Shown here: one piece after another, positions 8,423 through 17,296 of the stretch
How the letters are laid out: every line of letters starts with the position of its first letter
Position numbering within the stretch: position 1 is the stretch's first letter
Assembly (NCBI RefSeq): GCF_900112375.1
Contig: NZ_FOLS01000007.1
Location: forward strand, 64,620-128,619
Source of the DNA: Pseudomonas citronellolis
Lineage (GTDB): Bacteria; Pseudomonadota; Gammaproteobacteria; Pseudomonadales; Pseudomonadaceae
Reading direction: 5' to 3'
Length of the DNA stretch: 64,000 nt
Made by a program: the position numbers and the translations under genes
Notes under the pieces: generated by a model
What the model saw: the letters and a program-made list of their open reading frames with translations, nothing else
The model's database searches: none
Told to the model about the DNA's origin: nothing

Positions 8423-10161
8423 GCCACAGCGACCTCCCCGAAGACAAGCAAAGCGCCTACGACATCGTCGTCATCGGCGGCGGCACCGCCGGCCCCATGG
8501 CGGCGATCAAGGCCAAGGAAGCCAACCGCGAGCTGCGCGTGCTGCTGGTGGACAAGGCCAACGTCAAGCGCAGCGGCGCCATCAGCATGGGCATGGACGG
8601 CCTGAACAACGCCGTCATCCCCGGCCACGCCACGCCCGAGCAGTACACCAAGGAAATCACCGTGGCCAACGACGGCATCGTCAACCAGGCTGCCGTCTAC
8701 GCCTACGCCACCCACAGTTTCGAGACCATCGAGCAGCTCGACCGCTGGGGCGTGAAGTTCGAGAAGGACGAGGTGGGCGACTACGCGGTGAAGAAGGTCC
8801 ACCACATGGGCGCCTACGTGCTGCCGATGCCCGAGGGCCACGACATCAAGAAGGTGCTCTACCGCCAGCTCAAGCGCGCGCGGGTGGAGATCACCAATCG
8901 CCTGGTGGCCACCCGGCTGCTCACCGACGCCGAGGGCGCGGTCAACGGCGTGCTCGGCTTCGACTGCCGCACCGCGCAGTTCCAGGTGATCCGCGCCAAG
9001 GCGGTGATCCTCGCCTGCGGCGCCGCCGGGCGCCTGGGCTTGCCCGCCTCCGGCTACCTGATGGGCACCTACGAGAACCCGACCAACGCCGGCGACGGCT
9101 ACGCCATGGCCTACCACGCCGGTGCGGAGCTTTCGAACCTGGAATGCTTCCAGATCAACCCGCTGATCAAGGACTACAACGGCCCGGCCTGCGCCTACGT
9201 CACCGGGCCACTGGGCGGCTACACCGCCAACTCCAAGGGCGAGCGCTTCATCGAGTGCGACTACTGGAGCGGGCAGATGATGTGGGAATTCCACCAGGAG
9301 CTGGAGGGCGGCAACGGCCCGGTGTTCCTCAAGCTGGACCACCTGGCCGAGGAGACCATCCAGACCATCGAGGAAATCCTCCACGGCAACGAGCGCCCCA
9401 GCCGCGGCCAATTCCACGCCAACCGCGGCACCGACTACCGCAGCCAGATGGTCGAGATGCACATCTCCGAGATCGGTTTCTGCTCCGGCCACTCGGCCTC
9501 GGGGGTGTGGGTCAACGAGAAGGCCGAGACCAGCGTCAAGGGCCTGTACGCCGCCGGCGACATGGCCGCGGTGCCGCACAACTACATGCTCGGCGCCTTC
9601 ACCTACGGCTGGTTCGCCGGCAGCAACGCCGCGCAGTACGTGGCCGAGCGGGGCTTCAGCGAAGTCGACCAGGCCCAGGTGGAGCGCGAGCGCGAACGCG
9701 TCTTCGCCCCGCTCAGGCGCAAGCACGGCCTGCCGCCGGCCCAGGTGGAGTACAAGCTGCGGCGCATGGTCAACGACTACCTGCAGCCGCCGAAGGTGAC
9801 GAAGAAGATGGAGATCGGCCTGCAGCGCTTCGCCGAGATCAGCCGCGACCTGGAGCAGCTGAAGGCGAACAACGCCCACGAGCTGATGCGCGCCATGGAG
9901 GTCAGCGTGATCCGCGACTGCGCCGAGATGGCCGCCCGCGCCTCGCTGTTCCGCACCGAGAGCCGCTGGGGCCTGTACCACCACCGCGTGGACTATCCGC
10001 AGCGCAACGATGCCGAGTGGTTCTGCCATGCGCACCTGAAGAAGGACGGGAACGGCGAGATGACCAGTTTCAAGAAGCCGGTGGAGCCGTACCTGATCGC
10101 CCTGGACGACGAGGAGCAGAAGGCCTACGGGCGGTTGCGGGTGAAGAACGAGGCGGCCTGA
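8419..10161 (+). CDS. AprA-like / fumarate reductase-type flavoprotein
   Basis: The 580-residue protein belongs to the FAD flavoprotein family of fumarate reductase, succinate dehydrogenase and adenylylsulfate reductase alpha. An N-terminal dinucleotide-binding motif (IGGGTAG, 19-25) and a late FAD motif (GLYAAGDMA) are clear. The layout with GAISMGMDGLNNAV and a C-terminal helical domain is closest to AprA. There is no signal peptide, so it is cytoplasmic. The small ferredoxin gene 227 bp downstream would be the beta subunit. Dissimilatory sulfate reduction is not expected in this kind of host, so an oxidation or reduction of a sulfur or other small compound is more likely. The family call is firm; the reaction is unknown. 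Confidence 0.85.
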   Translation: MSHSDLPEDKQSAYDIVVIGGGTAGPMAAIKAKEANRELRVLLVDKANVKRSGAISMGMDGLNNAVIPGHATPEQYTKEITVANDGIVNQAAVYAYATHSFETIEQLDRWGVKFEKDEVGDYAVKKVHHMGAYVLPMPEGHDIKKVLYRQLKRARVEITNRLVATRLLTDAEGAVNGVLGFDCRTAQFQVIRAKAVILACGAAGRLGLPASGYLMGTYENPTNAGDGYAMAYHAGAELSNLECFQINPLIKDYNGPACAYVTGPLGGYTANSKGERFIECDYWSGQMMWEFHQELEGGNGPVFLKLDHLAEETIQTIEEILHGNERPSRGQFHANRGTDYRSQMVEMHISEIGFCSGHSASGVWVNEKAETSVKGLYAAGDMAAVPHNYMLGAFTYGWFAGSNAAQYVAERGFSEVDQAQVERERERVFAPLRRKHGLPPAQVEYKLRRMVNDYLQPPKVTKKMEIGLQRFAEISRDLEQLKANNAHELMRAMEVSVIRDCAEMAARASLFRTESRWGLYHHRVDYPQRNDAEWFCHAHLKKDGNGEMTSFKKPVEPYLIALDDEEQKAYGRLRVKNEAA

Positions 10162-10173
10162 GAGCCCTAGGAG

Positions 10174-10304
10174 CCCCTCTCCCCCCGCCCTCTCCCGCAA
10201 GCGGGAGAGGGAGCTGTTCGGCGCGAGTCGCGATAACGGAGCCCGCCGGTAGGCACTGGACTCTTCATCGCTCAGGACAGTCCCCTCTCCCTTAAGGGAG
10301 AGGG
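10174..10304. repeat. CCCTCTCC-type palindromic repeat between AprA- and AprB-like genes
   Basis: Two CCCTCTCC...GGAGAGGG stem-loops (10174-10211 and 10281-10304) bracket about 70 bp. It is a diverged short relative of the core of the 290-bp composite repeat. It fills the gap between the two genes and could attenuate or stabilise the transcript. Confidence 0.7.
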
Positions 10305-10388
10305 TGCCGAGCCCAGCGCCGAATCCTCCCCGGAACCACCAAACCACCGGCACCAAGACCGGCCAGCAACACCACGAGGAACCGTGCC

Positions 10389-10634
10389 ATGCCCCACCAA
10401 CCCCAGGAAATCTTCTTCCGCTCCAGCGCCCCGGTCACCGTGGACGAGGACAAGTGCATCGCCGACAAGGGCTGCACCGTCTGCGTCGAGGTCTGCCCGA
10501 TGAACCTGCTGGCGATCAACCCGGCCACCCGGAAGGCCTACATGGCCTTCGACGAATGCTGGTACTGCATGCCCTGCGAGAAGGACTGCCCGACCGGCGC
10601 GGTGAAGGTGGAGATTCCCTACCTGCTGCGTTGA
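10389..10634 (+). CDS. AprB-like two-[4Fe-4S] ferredoxin subunit
   Basis: The 81-residue protein has two cluster motifs: Cys23-x5-Cys29-x2-Cys32-x3-Cys36-Pro and Cys57-x2-Cys60-x2-Cys63-x3-Cys67-Pro. The widened first motif and the WYCMPC second motif resemble adenylylsulfate reductase beta, but the C-terminal tail that AprB wraps around AprA is absent or very short. It would carry electrons to or from the FAD subunit encoded upstream. A GAGGA ribosome site lies about 8 bases before the ATG. Co-occurrence with the flavoprotein is the main functional clue. Confidence 0.85.
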   Translation: MPHQPQEIFFRSSAPVTVDEDKCIADKGCTVCVEVCPMNLLAINPATRKAYMAFDECWYCMPCEKDCPTGAVKVEIPYLLR

Positions 10635-10648
10635 ACCGCTGAAGTCGC

Positions 10649-10794
10649 TGGTTCCCCGCGTTCGCGGGGATGACGATCAACACACCGAATTTCATCCCGT
10701 CACTCCCGCGAACGCGGGAGCCCAGTGCCTTGGCTACGACAGCTTCCTGTAGGAGCGGGCCCTGCCCGCGATTCGCGAGCAAGCTCGCTCCTAC
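10649..10794. repeat. Cluster of REP-like palindromes
   Basis: A CCCGCGTTCGCGGG hairpin (about 10653-10669) is followed by its inverted partner (about 10704-10720), then by a GTAGGAGCGGGCC arm (10749-10770) and a REP arm (10771-10794). The cluster sits between the ferredoxin gene and the ABC transporter genes and may separate their transcripts. The 100 bp that follow (10795-10902) hold no other recognisable element apart from a ribosome site GAGGGGA. Confidence 0.8.
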
Positions 10795-10902
10795 GAAAAG
10801 CCACCGGACACGCCACCGGACGCCTGATGCAACGCCCCTCGTTTCCCACCGCACACCGGCGGCGGAGACGATTCCAACACTCATGATTCGAGGGGAACAC
10901 CC

Positions 10903-12309
10903 ATGACCTTGCGCACCACCCTGGCCGGCCTCGCGCTGGCCATCGCCAGCCTTTCCGCCCATTCGGAGACCCTCCGCGTGGCCATCGGCACCCAGGACAC
11001 CACCATCAACTGCGCCGCCGGCGGCCTGCTGGTCCGCGAGCTGAACCTGCTGCCCAAGTACCTGCCCCACGACGGCAAGTACAAGGACGCGCAGTACGAC
11101 ATCCAGTGGAAGAACTTCACCAGCGGCGCGCCGCTGACCAACGAGATGGTCGCCGGCAAGCTGGACTTCGGCGCCATGGCCGACTTCCCCGGCTCGCTCA
11201 ACGGCGTGGCCCATGAAGCCGCCGGCAAGCGCAGCCTGTTCATCAGCGTGCTCTCCGGCAGCATCGAGGGCAGCGGCAACGGCATCGTGGTGCCGGCCTC
11301 TTCCAAGGTGCAGTCGCTGGCCGAGCTGAAGGGCCAGACCATCTCCGTGCCCTTCGCCTCCACCGCCCACGGTCTGCTGCTGCGCGCCATCGCCGCCCAG
11401 GGCTGGGACCCGGACAAGGACGTGACCATCATCGCGCAGCCGCCGGAAGTCGCCGGCTCCGCGCTGCAGGCCAACAAGATCGCCGCCCATGCCGACTTCG
11501 TGCCCTTCGCCGAGCTGTTCGAGAGCCGCGGCATCGCCCGCAAGATCTACGACGGCTCGCAGGCCAAGGCGCCGACCTTCCACGGCGCGCTGGTGGAGGC
11601 GGACTACGCGCAGAAGTACCCGGAGATCGTCGAGGCCTACCTGCGCGCCACCTACGAGGCCAACCAGCTGCTGGCCGCGGAACCGGAGAAGTACAGCGAG
11701 CTGATCGAGAAGGTCGCCGGCATCCCCGCCGAGGTGAACTACCTGTTCCACGGCCCGCTCGGCCTGCAGACCCGCGACCTGACCTGGAAGCCGGAGTACC
11801 GCCAGGCCGTGACCACCGCCATCGACACCCTGAAGCTGCTGAAGAAGGCCGACCGCGGGCTGAACGTCGAGCAGTTCGTCGACGACCGCTACATCCGCGT
11901 CGCCTTCAAGGCCGCCGGCGCCGACTACGACGCCGCGTTGAAGAACTATGCCCAGCAGCCGCTAACGGCCACGGACGCGCTGACCGGCAAGGCCATCGCC
12001 GACCCGCGCCACGTGGCGCAGGTCTGGGTGCGCGGCGAACCCAAGGTGCGCAGCTACGCCTCGGCGCGGGAAGCCCTGGGCGAAACGGCCAAGCTGAAGC
12101 AGCAGGGCAAGGACATCCGCGCCGTCTACGCCCAGGCCAGCGACAGCGGCATCAAGCTGCTGGCCAGCCAGGCCTGGTTCGTCCAGGGCAAGGACGGCGC
12201 GCTGGACGCCTTCCTGCTCAAGGAGCAGGCCGAGCGCTACGCGCAGAGCAACGGCGGCGAAGTGCGCGACTTCGCCGGTGCCAGCCAGCAGGCCGTCGCC
12301 AGCCGCTGA
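10903..12309 (+). CDS. ABC substrate-binding protein (SsuA/TauA/NrtA type) with extra C-terminal domain
   Basis: The 468-residue periplasmic protein has a signal peptide (about 1-21) and a two-lobed NMT1/SsuA-like binding fold to about residue 340. Family members are near 320-340 residues, so roughly 112 extra residues (357-468) are present. That tail ends in a stretch (DAFLLKEQAERYAQSNGGEV) that resembles the end of NosL-like domains; this likeness is only by eye. The mature protein contains one Cys and, with the initiator, three Met, which is very sulfur-poor. Substrates of the family are sulfonates, nitrate, thiamine precursors or similar; the neighbouring redox pair suggests a compound that is then oxidised or reduced. 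Confidence 0.85.
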   Translation: MTLRTTLAGLALAIASLSAHSETLRVAIGTQDTTINCAAGGLLVRELNLLPKYLPHDGKYKDAQYDIQWKNFTSGAPLTNEMVAGKLDFGAMADFPGSLNGVAHEAAGKRSLFISVLSGSIEGSGNGIVVPASSKVQSLAELKGQTISVPFASTAHGLLLRAIAAQGWDPDKDVTIIAQPPEVAGSALQANKIAAHADFVPFAELFESRGIARKIYDGSQAKAPTFHGALVEADYAQKYPEIVEAYLRATYEANQLLAAEPEKYSELIEKVAGIPAEVNYLFHGPLGLQTRDLTWKPEYRQAVTTAIDTLKLLKKADRGLNVEQFVDDRYIRVAFKAAGADYDAALKNYAQQPLTATDALTGKAIADPRHVAQVWVRGEPKVRSYASAREALGETAKLKQQGKDIRAVYAQASDSGIKLLASQAWFVQGKDGALDAFLLKEQAERYAQSNGGEVRDFAGASQQAVASR

Positions 12310-12357
12310 CGTCCACGCCCGGCGCCCTGCGCGCCGGGCCCTTGCGGAGCCACGAAA

Positions 12358-13146
12358 ATGAACCTCACAACCCTGTCCCGCTGGAGCCTGCGCCTGGCCT
12401 CGCTGCTGGCCTGCCTGGCGCTCTGGCAGCTGGCCAGCGCCCGGCACCTGAACCTCGGCCTGGTCACCTTCGCCAACGTCCCCGGCCCCGGCGAGGTGCT
12501 GGACGCCGCCGTGCAACTGGCACAGTCCAGCAAGCTCGGCCGGCACCTGGGCGCAAGCCTGGCGCGGGTGCTCGCCGGCTACCTGCTGGCCGCCGTCGCC
12601 GGCGTGCTCCTGGGCCTGGCCATCGGCCGCGGCCGCTGGGCCCGCGACGGCCTGCTGCCGCCGCTGGAAGTGCTGCGGCCGATCCCGGCGGTGGCCTGGA
12701 TACCGCTGGCGATCCTGATGTTCCCCAGCGCCGAGCTGTCGATGATCTTCATCACCTTCACCGGCGCGCTGTTCCCCATCCTGCTCAACACCATCCACGG
12801 CGTCGAGGCGGTGGACCCGCGCCTGCTCGCCTCGGCCCGCAGCCTCGGCGCCAGCCGCCTGGCGCTGCTGCGCGAAGTGGTGCTACCCGGCGCCCTGCCG
12901 AGCATCGTCACCGGCCTTGCCATCGGCATGGGCACCTCGTGGTTCTGCCTGGTGACCGCCGAGATGATCTCCGGGCAATGGGGCATCGGCTACTACACCT
13001 GGGAGTCCTACACCTTGCAGAACTACCCCGACATCGTCGTCGGCATGCTGCTCATCGGCGTGCTCGGCATGGCCAGCAGCCTGCTGGTGCGCCAGCTCGG
13101 CGCCCTGGCCACGCCCTGGCAGCGCCAGGCCGGAGGCAAGCCATGA
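12358..13146 (+). CDS. ABC permease (SsuC/TauC type)
   Basis: The 262-residue membrane protein has six hydrophobic segments and the binding-protein-dependent permease loop (ASARSLGASRLALLREVVLPGALP, EAA motif) at about residues 158-181. It pairs with the binding protein upstream and the ATPase downstream. The ATPase start overlaps its stop (ATGAG at 13143). Confidence 0.9.
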   Translation: MNLTTLSRWSLRLASLLACLALWQLASARHLNLGLVTFANVPGPGEVLDAAVQLAQSSKLGRHLGASLARVLAGYLLAAVAGVLLGLAIGRGRWARDGLLPPLEVLRPIPAVAWIPLAILMFPSAELSMIFITFTGALFPILLNTIHGVEAVDPRLLASARSLGASRLALLREVVLPGALPSIVTGLAIGMGTSWFCLVTAEMISGQWGIGYYTWESYTLQNYPDIVVGMLLIGVLGMASSLLVRQLGALATPWQRQAGGKP

Positions 13147-13997
13147 GCCTGCCTGAACAACTGCCCGCCGGGCACGTGCGCGTCGACGGCCTGTCGATCC
13201 ACCTGGGCAGCGGCCGCGACGCCTTCGAAGCGGTGCACTCGCTGAGCTTCGCCATCGAGCCGGGCGAGTTCGTCTGCGTGCTCGGCCCCTCCGGCTGCGG
13301 CAAGTCCACCCTGCTCGGCGCCCTGGCCGGCCACCTGCGCCCCAGCGGCGGGCGCCTGGAAGTGGACGGCCAGCCGGTGGGCGGCCCCTCGCCGCAGCGC
13401 GGCATGGTGTTCCAGCAGCACACCCTGCTGCCCTGGCGGCGGGTGCGCGACAACGTCGCCTTCGGCCTGAAGATGCGCGGCGTGCCGCGCGCCGAACGCC
13501 ACGCCCGGGCCGAGGAAATGCTCCAGCTGGTAGGCCTGCAAGGCTTCGCCCAGCGCTGGCCGTCGCAGCTTTCCGGCGGTATGCAGCAGCGCGTGGAAAT
13601 CGCCCGGGTGCTGATCAACCAGCCGCGCCTGCTGCTGATGGACGAACCCTTCGGCGCCCTCGACGCGCAGACGCGGATGATGATGCAGGAACTGCTGCTG
13701 GACATCTGGACGCGCCTGCGCACCAGCGTGCTGTTCATCACCCACGACATCGACGAGGCGCTGTTCCTCGCCGACCGCATCCTGGTGATGAGCCCGCGGC
13801 CGGGGCGCATCCTCGAGGAAATCCGCCTGGACTTCCCGCGCCCGCGCCACGCCGAGTTGCTGACCAGCGCCGGCTTCGCCCGCCTCAAACGCCACTGCCT
13901 GGAACTGCTGCGCCACGAGGACGGCCGCCAACTGCCGCGCCTGACGCCCCTGGGCCTGCCGAACGACGAACACAACCGACCGCGATTCGCCATATGA
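13143..13997 (+). CDS. ABC ATPase (SsuB/TauB type)
   Basis: The 284-residue subunit shows Walker A GPSGCGKST, a Q-loop FQQHTLLPWRRV, signature LSGGMQQR, Walker B LLLMDEPFGALD and the switch His in FITHDIDEA. These are the features of the nitrate/sulfonate/taurine importer class. It is overlapped by 4 bp at both ends by the permease and HEAT genes. The long C-terminal tail after residue 235 is typical of the class. Confidence 0.92.
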   Translation: MSLPEQLPAGHVRVDGLSIHLGSGRDAFEAVHSLSFAIEPGEFVCVLGPSGCGKSTLLGALAGHLRPSGGRLEVDGQPVGGPSPQRGMVFQQHTLLPWRRVRDNVAFGLKMRGVPRAERHARAEEMLQLVGLQGFAQRWPSQLSGGMQQRVEIARVLINQPRLLLMDEPFGALDAQTRMMMQELLLDIWTRLRTSVLFITHDIDEALFLADRILVMSPRPGRILEEIRLDFPRPRHAELLTSAGFARLKRHCLELLRHEDGRQLPRLTPLGLPNDEHNRPRFAI

Positions 13998-14959
13998 CCG
14001 AACTCAGCACAGACAACCCCGACATCCTCGACCTGCAACCGCGCCTGCAGCACGCCGACCCCGGCGTGCGCCGCATCGCCCTGATCGACCTGGCCGACCT
14101 GGAGGAGCCCGAGGCCCTGCCCTGGCTGGCCCGGGCGCTGACCATTGATCCGGCCGCCGCCGTGCGCGCCGAAGCCGCGCGCCTGCTGGAAGCCTGGGAG
14201 GAACCCGAAGTGGTCCAGGCCCTGTGCCAGGCCCTGGCCGACAGCGACGAAAGCGTGCGCGAAGCCGCCGCGCAAAGCCTCAGCGAACTGAAGACCGCCG
14301 AGGCCGGACGCCTGCTGCTGCCCTGGGCGGCCCACGCCGACACCTTCGTGCGCCGCAGCGCATTGCGCGCCCTGCGCGAACTGCGCCTGGAAGAAAGCGT
14401 GACCCCGGCCCTGGCCGCCCTGGACGACGCCGACGCCGGCGTGCGCCGCGAGGCGGTGGGCATCCTCGGCTGGCTCAAGCGCATCGAGGCCCTGCCGCGC
14501 CTGGCCGCCCTGGCCAGCGACGATGCCGACAGCGAAGTGCGCCGCGCCGCCGCCGGCGCCCTCGGCCTGGCCAGCGACGCCAGCGTGCTGCCGGCGCTGG
14601 GCGCGGCATTGCGCGACAAGGCCTGGAAGGTCCGCGAGGAAGCCGCCGGCACCCTCGGCAAGCTGGGCCTGCAGGAAGCCGGCGAGGCGTTGCTGCAAGC
14701 GCTGGAAGACGACTTCTGGCAGGTGCGCCTGCGCGCCGCGCGGGCCCTCGGCAACCTGCGCTACCAGGCTGCCCGTGAGGCGCTGCAGGGCCTGCTCGGC
14801 CATGCCATCAGCAACCTGCGCAAGGAAGCCGCCCTGGCCCTGGGCGAGCTGGGCGACATCCGCGCCCTGCCCGCTCTCCAGGCAGCCCAGGCCGACGGCG
14901 ACCCGGAAGTGCGCAAGGCCGTGCGCATCGCCCTCACCCAACTCGGCGCGCCGGCATGA
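13994..14959 (+). CDS. HEAT-repeat protein
   Basis: The 321-residue cytoplasmic protein is almost wholly made of about ten HEAT (PBS-lyase type) repeats of 30-31 residues, each with the pattern D-x-x-V-R-x-x-A-A-x-x-L. It contains one Met and one Cys. HEAT solenoids usually act as protein-binding scaffolds. The gene overlaps the ABC ATPase and the DUF971 gene by 4 bp each, so it is an obligate partner in this operon. It could assemble the AprAB-like enzyme or tether it to the transporter; that is inference only. Confidence 0.85.
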   Translation: MTELSTDNPDILDLQPRLQHADPGVRRIALIDLADLEEPEALPWLARALTIDPAAAVRAEAARLLEAWEEPEVVQALCQALADSDESVREAAAQSLSELKTAEAGRLLLPWAAHADTFVRRSALRALRELRLEESVTPALAALDDADAGVRREAVGILGWLKRIEALPRLAALASDDADSEVRRAAAGALGLASDASVLPALGAALRDKAWKVREEAAGTLGKLGLQEAGEALLQALEDDFWQVRLRAARALGNLRYQAAREALQGLLGHAISNLRKEAALALGELGDIRALPALQAAQADGDPEVRKAVRIALTQLGAPA

Positions 14960-15234
14960 ACGCGCCCCGCGCCCTGCACCGCTGCAGCGACGAGCGCGAG
15001 CTGCGCATCGACTGGGGCGAAGGCGAGGTGCAGCGCATCGCCTTCGCCCGCCTGCGCGGCGCCTGCCCCTGCTCGCAGTGCCGCGCGGCGCGCCTGCAGG
15101 GGCGCATCGCGCTGGTCGGCGCCGAGGTCGGGCTGCGTGCCGTGAACCCCCAGGGCTACGGCGTGCAGCTGGTGTTCGACGACGGCCACGAGCGCGGCAT
15201 CTATCCCTGGAGCTACCTGCGCGAACTGGGTTGA
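14956..15234 (+). CDS. DUF971 protein (GBBH N-terminal-like)
   Basis: The 92-residue protein matches the DUF971 domain, known at the N-terminus of gamma-butyrobetaine hydroxylase and in proteins of the Mrp/ApbC Fe-S scaffold group. Cys37, Cys39 and Cys42 (ACPCSQC) form a tight candidate metal site, with Cys10 as a possible fourth ligand. It closes the operon and is coupled to the HEAT gene by ATGA. A role in Fe-S maturation of the AprAB-like pair is plausible but unproven. Confidence 0.85.
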   Translation: MNAPRALHRCSDERELRIDWGEGEVQRIAFARLRGACPCSQCRAARLQGRIALVGAEVGLRAVNPQGYGVQLVFDDGHERGIYPWSYLRELG

Positions 15235-15238
15235 GCCG

Positions 15239-16855
15239 CTACCACTCGCCGATGCGCACCAGCTTGCCGCCTTCCGGCTCGCCATAGCGGAAGGCCTGGC
15301 CGCGCAGGTCGATCTCCTCGTTGCTGATGGTGGTGCGCCGCTTCAGGCCGCGCAGCCAGTCGAACAGGTAGCGCTGGTGCTGCTCGCGCACGTCCGCGTA
15401 GGCCGGCTCGGCGCCCAGGTCGCGCAGCTCGCCCGGGTCCGCCTGCAGGTCGAACAGCTGCGGACGGAAGCCGTCGTAGGCCAGGTACTTCCAGCGCTCG
15501 CTGCGCACCATGTACATGCGGCAGGCGTCGATGGGCCGACCCAGGCGCTCGCGGGCCGGGGCCTGGAAAGCGTAGTCGTATTCGGCGATGGCGTAGTCGC
15601 GCCAGTCCGCCGGCCGTTGCCCATGCAGCAGCGGCTGCAGCGAACGGCCCTCGACGCGGTGCGCCGCCAGCGGTACCGCGAAGGCGTCGAGCAGGGTCGG
15701 CAGCACGTCGATGGATTGCACCAGGGCCTGCTCCACCGTGCCGCGGCTGGCGTCGGCCGCCGCGCGCGGGTCGCGGATCAGCAACGGCACGCCCACCGCC
15801 GGCTCCAGCAGGAACTCCTTCTCGCCCAGGCCGTGGTCGCCCAGGTAGTCGCCATGGTCGCTGGTGAAGACGATCAGGGTGTCGTCCCAACGGCCGCGGG
15901 ACTGCATGTGCTCGAACAGCCGGCCGAGCTGGTCGTCGATCTGCCTGATGAGCCCCATGTAGGTGGGAATCACGGTGTTGCGCACGTCCTCGCGGGAGAA
16001 GTTCAGGCTCTCCTGGTGCTGCTGGAAGGCCTTGTACACCGGGTGTTCGCTCTCCTCCCCCGGCGCCGCGCGCAGGGCCGGCAGCACCTGCCCGGGGCCA
16101 TACAGCGCGTGGTACGGCGCGGGCGCGATATAGGGCCAGTGCGGCTTGATGTACGACAGGTGCAGGCACCAGGGCCTGTCGCCCTGCTCGCGCATGAAGT
16201 CGATGGCGCGGCTGGTGGCGTAGACCGTCTCGCTGTGCGGCTCCGGCAGGCGCGTGGGCAGCCCGGCGTTGCGCATCTGCCAGCCGCTGAGCACTTCGCC
16301 GTTGGCGCCTTCGGCGGCGTTGGCCCAGTCGTGCCAGGGGTTGTCTCCGGTATAGCCGAGGCCGCGCAGGTAATGGGTGTAGGGCGCACTTTCACGCTTG
16401 TCGGCGAACGGCTCGCCGTCGGGGTAGATGCCGTCGTTGCGGTCGTAAGGCTCGAAGCCGGCCTCGGCCAGCTGCTGGCCGCGCTCGCTCTGCGGATCCA
16501 CCCCGAGCGCCTGCATGCCTTCGAGGTTGGCGGTGGCGTGAGTCTTGCCCACCAGCACGGTGCGGATGCCGGCCGGGCGCAGGTAGTCGCCGAGGGTCAG
16601 CTCCTCCAGCGGCAACGGCACGGCGTTCCAGCTCACCTGGTGGCTGCTGACGTAGCGCCCGGTGTACGAGGACATGCGCGAGGGCCCGCAGATGGTGCCC
16701 TGGGTATAGGCCCGGGCGAAACGCACGCCCTCGGCGGCCAGGCGGTCGATGTTCGGCGTGTGCAGGTGCGGGTGGCCGTAGCAGGACAGGTAATCGCGAC
16801 GCAGCTGGTCGCACATGATGTAGAGGACGTTGCGGATGGGCTGGGGCTGGCTCAT
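15239..16855 (-). CDS. Sulfatase, formylglycine (Cys) type
   Basis: The 538-residue enzyme belongs to the alkaline-phosphatase-superfamily sulfatases. The signature CGPSRMSSYTGR (Cys56-Arg67) contains the Cys that becomes formylglycine. Metal-site residues appear as CDQ near residue 15 and in TSDHGDYLGDHG. It would cleave a sulfate ester; choline-sulfatase-like and other alkyl or aryl substrates are possible. The start at 16855 gives MSQPQPIRNVLYIMCDQ; an open frame extends to 16939 but adds basic residues unlike the family. There is no signal peptide from this start, suggesting a cytoplasmic enzyme. No formylglycine-generating enzyme gene is in the window. It ends 5 bp from the DUF971 gene. 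Confidence 0.88.
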   Translation of the reverse strand: MSQPQPIRNVLYIMCDQLRRDYLSCYGHPHLHTPNIDRLAAEGVRFARAYTQGTICGPSRMSSYTGRYVSSHQVSWNAVPLPLEELTLGDYLRPAGIRTVLVGKTHATANLEGMQALGVDPQSERGQQLAEAGFEPYDRNDGIYPDGEPFADKRESAPYTHYLRGLGYTGDNPWHDWANAAEGANGEVLSGWQMRNAGLPTRLPEPHSETVYATSRAIDFMREQGDRPWCLHLSYIKPHWPYIAPAPYHALYGPGQVLPALRAAPGEESEHPVYKAFQQHQESLNFSREDVRNTVIPTYMGLIRQIDDQLGRLFEHMQSRGRWDDTLIVFTSDHGDYLGDHGLGEKEFLLEPAVGVPLLIRDPRAAADASRGTVEQALVQSIDVLPTLLDAFAVPLAAHRVEGRSLQPLLHGQRPADWRDYAIAEYDYAFQAPARERLGRPIDACRMYMVRSERWKYLAYDGFRPQLFDLQADPGELRDLGAEPAYADVREQHQRYLFDWLRGLKRRTTISNEEIDLRGQAFRYGEPEGGKLVRIGEW

Positions 16856-16973
16856 GGGGCGTTCGGAATGACGGATGGAGCGGTCATTTCGCGGGGCGCG
16901 GGGGCGTTCTGGCAAACGCATTTGCAGCAAGATTTGCATGCGTGGAATGCATGGGGGGGGTGGTGTGGGGGCG

Positions 16974-17264
16974 GGCTTGGTCGCGAATGGAGTTCACCGG
17001 GAGTTGTGGGGACTGGGGTTGAGAGCGCCCTCTCCCTAACCCTCTCCCTGAAGGGAGAGGGGACCGTTCGGCGCGGTTTGGTTTTCCTGAGTCAGCCGGC
17101 TAGCACGGCGGTTTCCAGCTGGAACCATTCCTTATCTCGGCACGGACTAGCCCCCTCTCCCTTCAGGGCGGGGCGCGCAGCCGAGGGCTGGGGAGAGGGG
17201 GCGGAGTAAACCCAATACGCCATAGCCGCCGGTAAACTCTGTTCGCGAGCAAGCTCGCTCCTAC
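16974..17264. repeat. Composite 290-bp repeat, copy A
   Basis: This is a REP-bounded composite. A decayed left REP arm (about 16974-16988) and a full right arm (17242-17264) enclose CCCTCTCCCT/AGGGAGAGGG hairpins near 17028-17063 and 17150-17200. Between these lies a conserved core with GAGTCAGCCGGCTAGC and CTCGGCACGGA. Three other copies are at 40493, 48472 (inverted) and 60998. It fills most of the gap between the sulfatase start and the LysR gene; the sulfatase promoter must lie in 16856-16973. Confidence 0.85.
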
Positions 17265-17296
17265 GAAAAGACGAAAAGCCGCAAAGCCGCAAACCC

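Noticed and set aside
8419-10634. Dissimilatory sulfate reduction by the AprAB-like pair
   Set aside because: No Sat, Dsr or Qmo genes are present and the host is an aerobic pseudomonad; the beta subunit lacks the typical long C-terminal tail.
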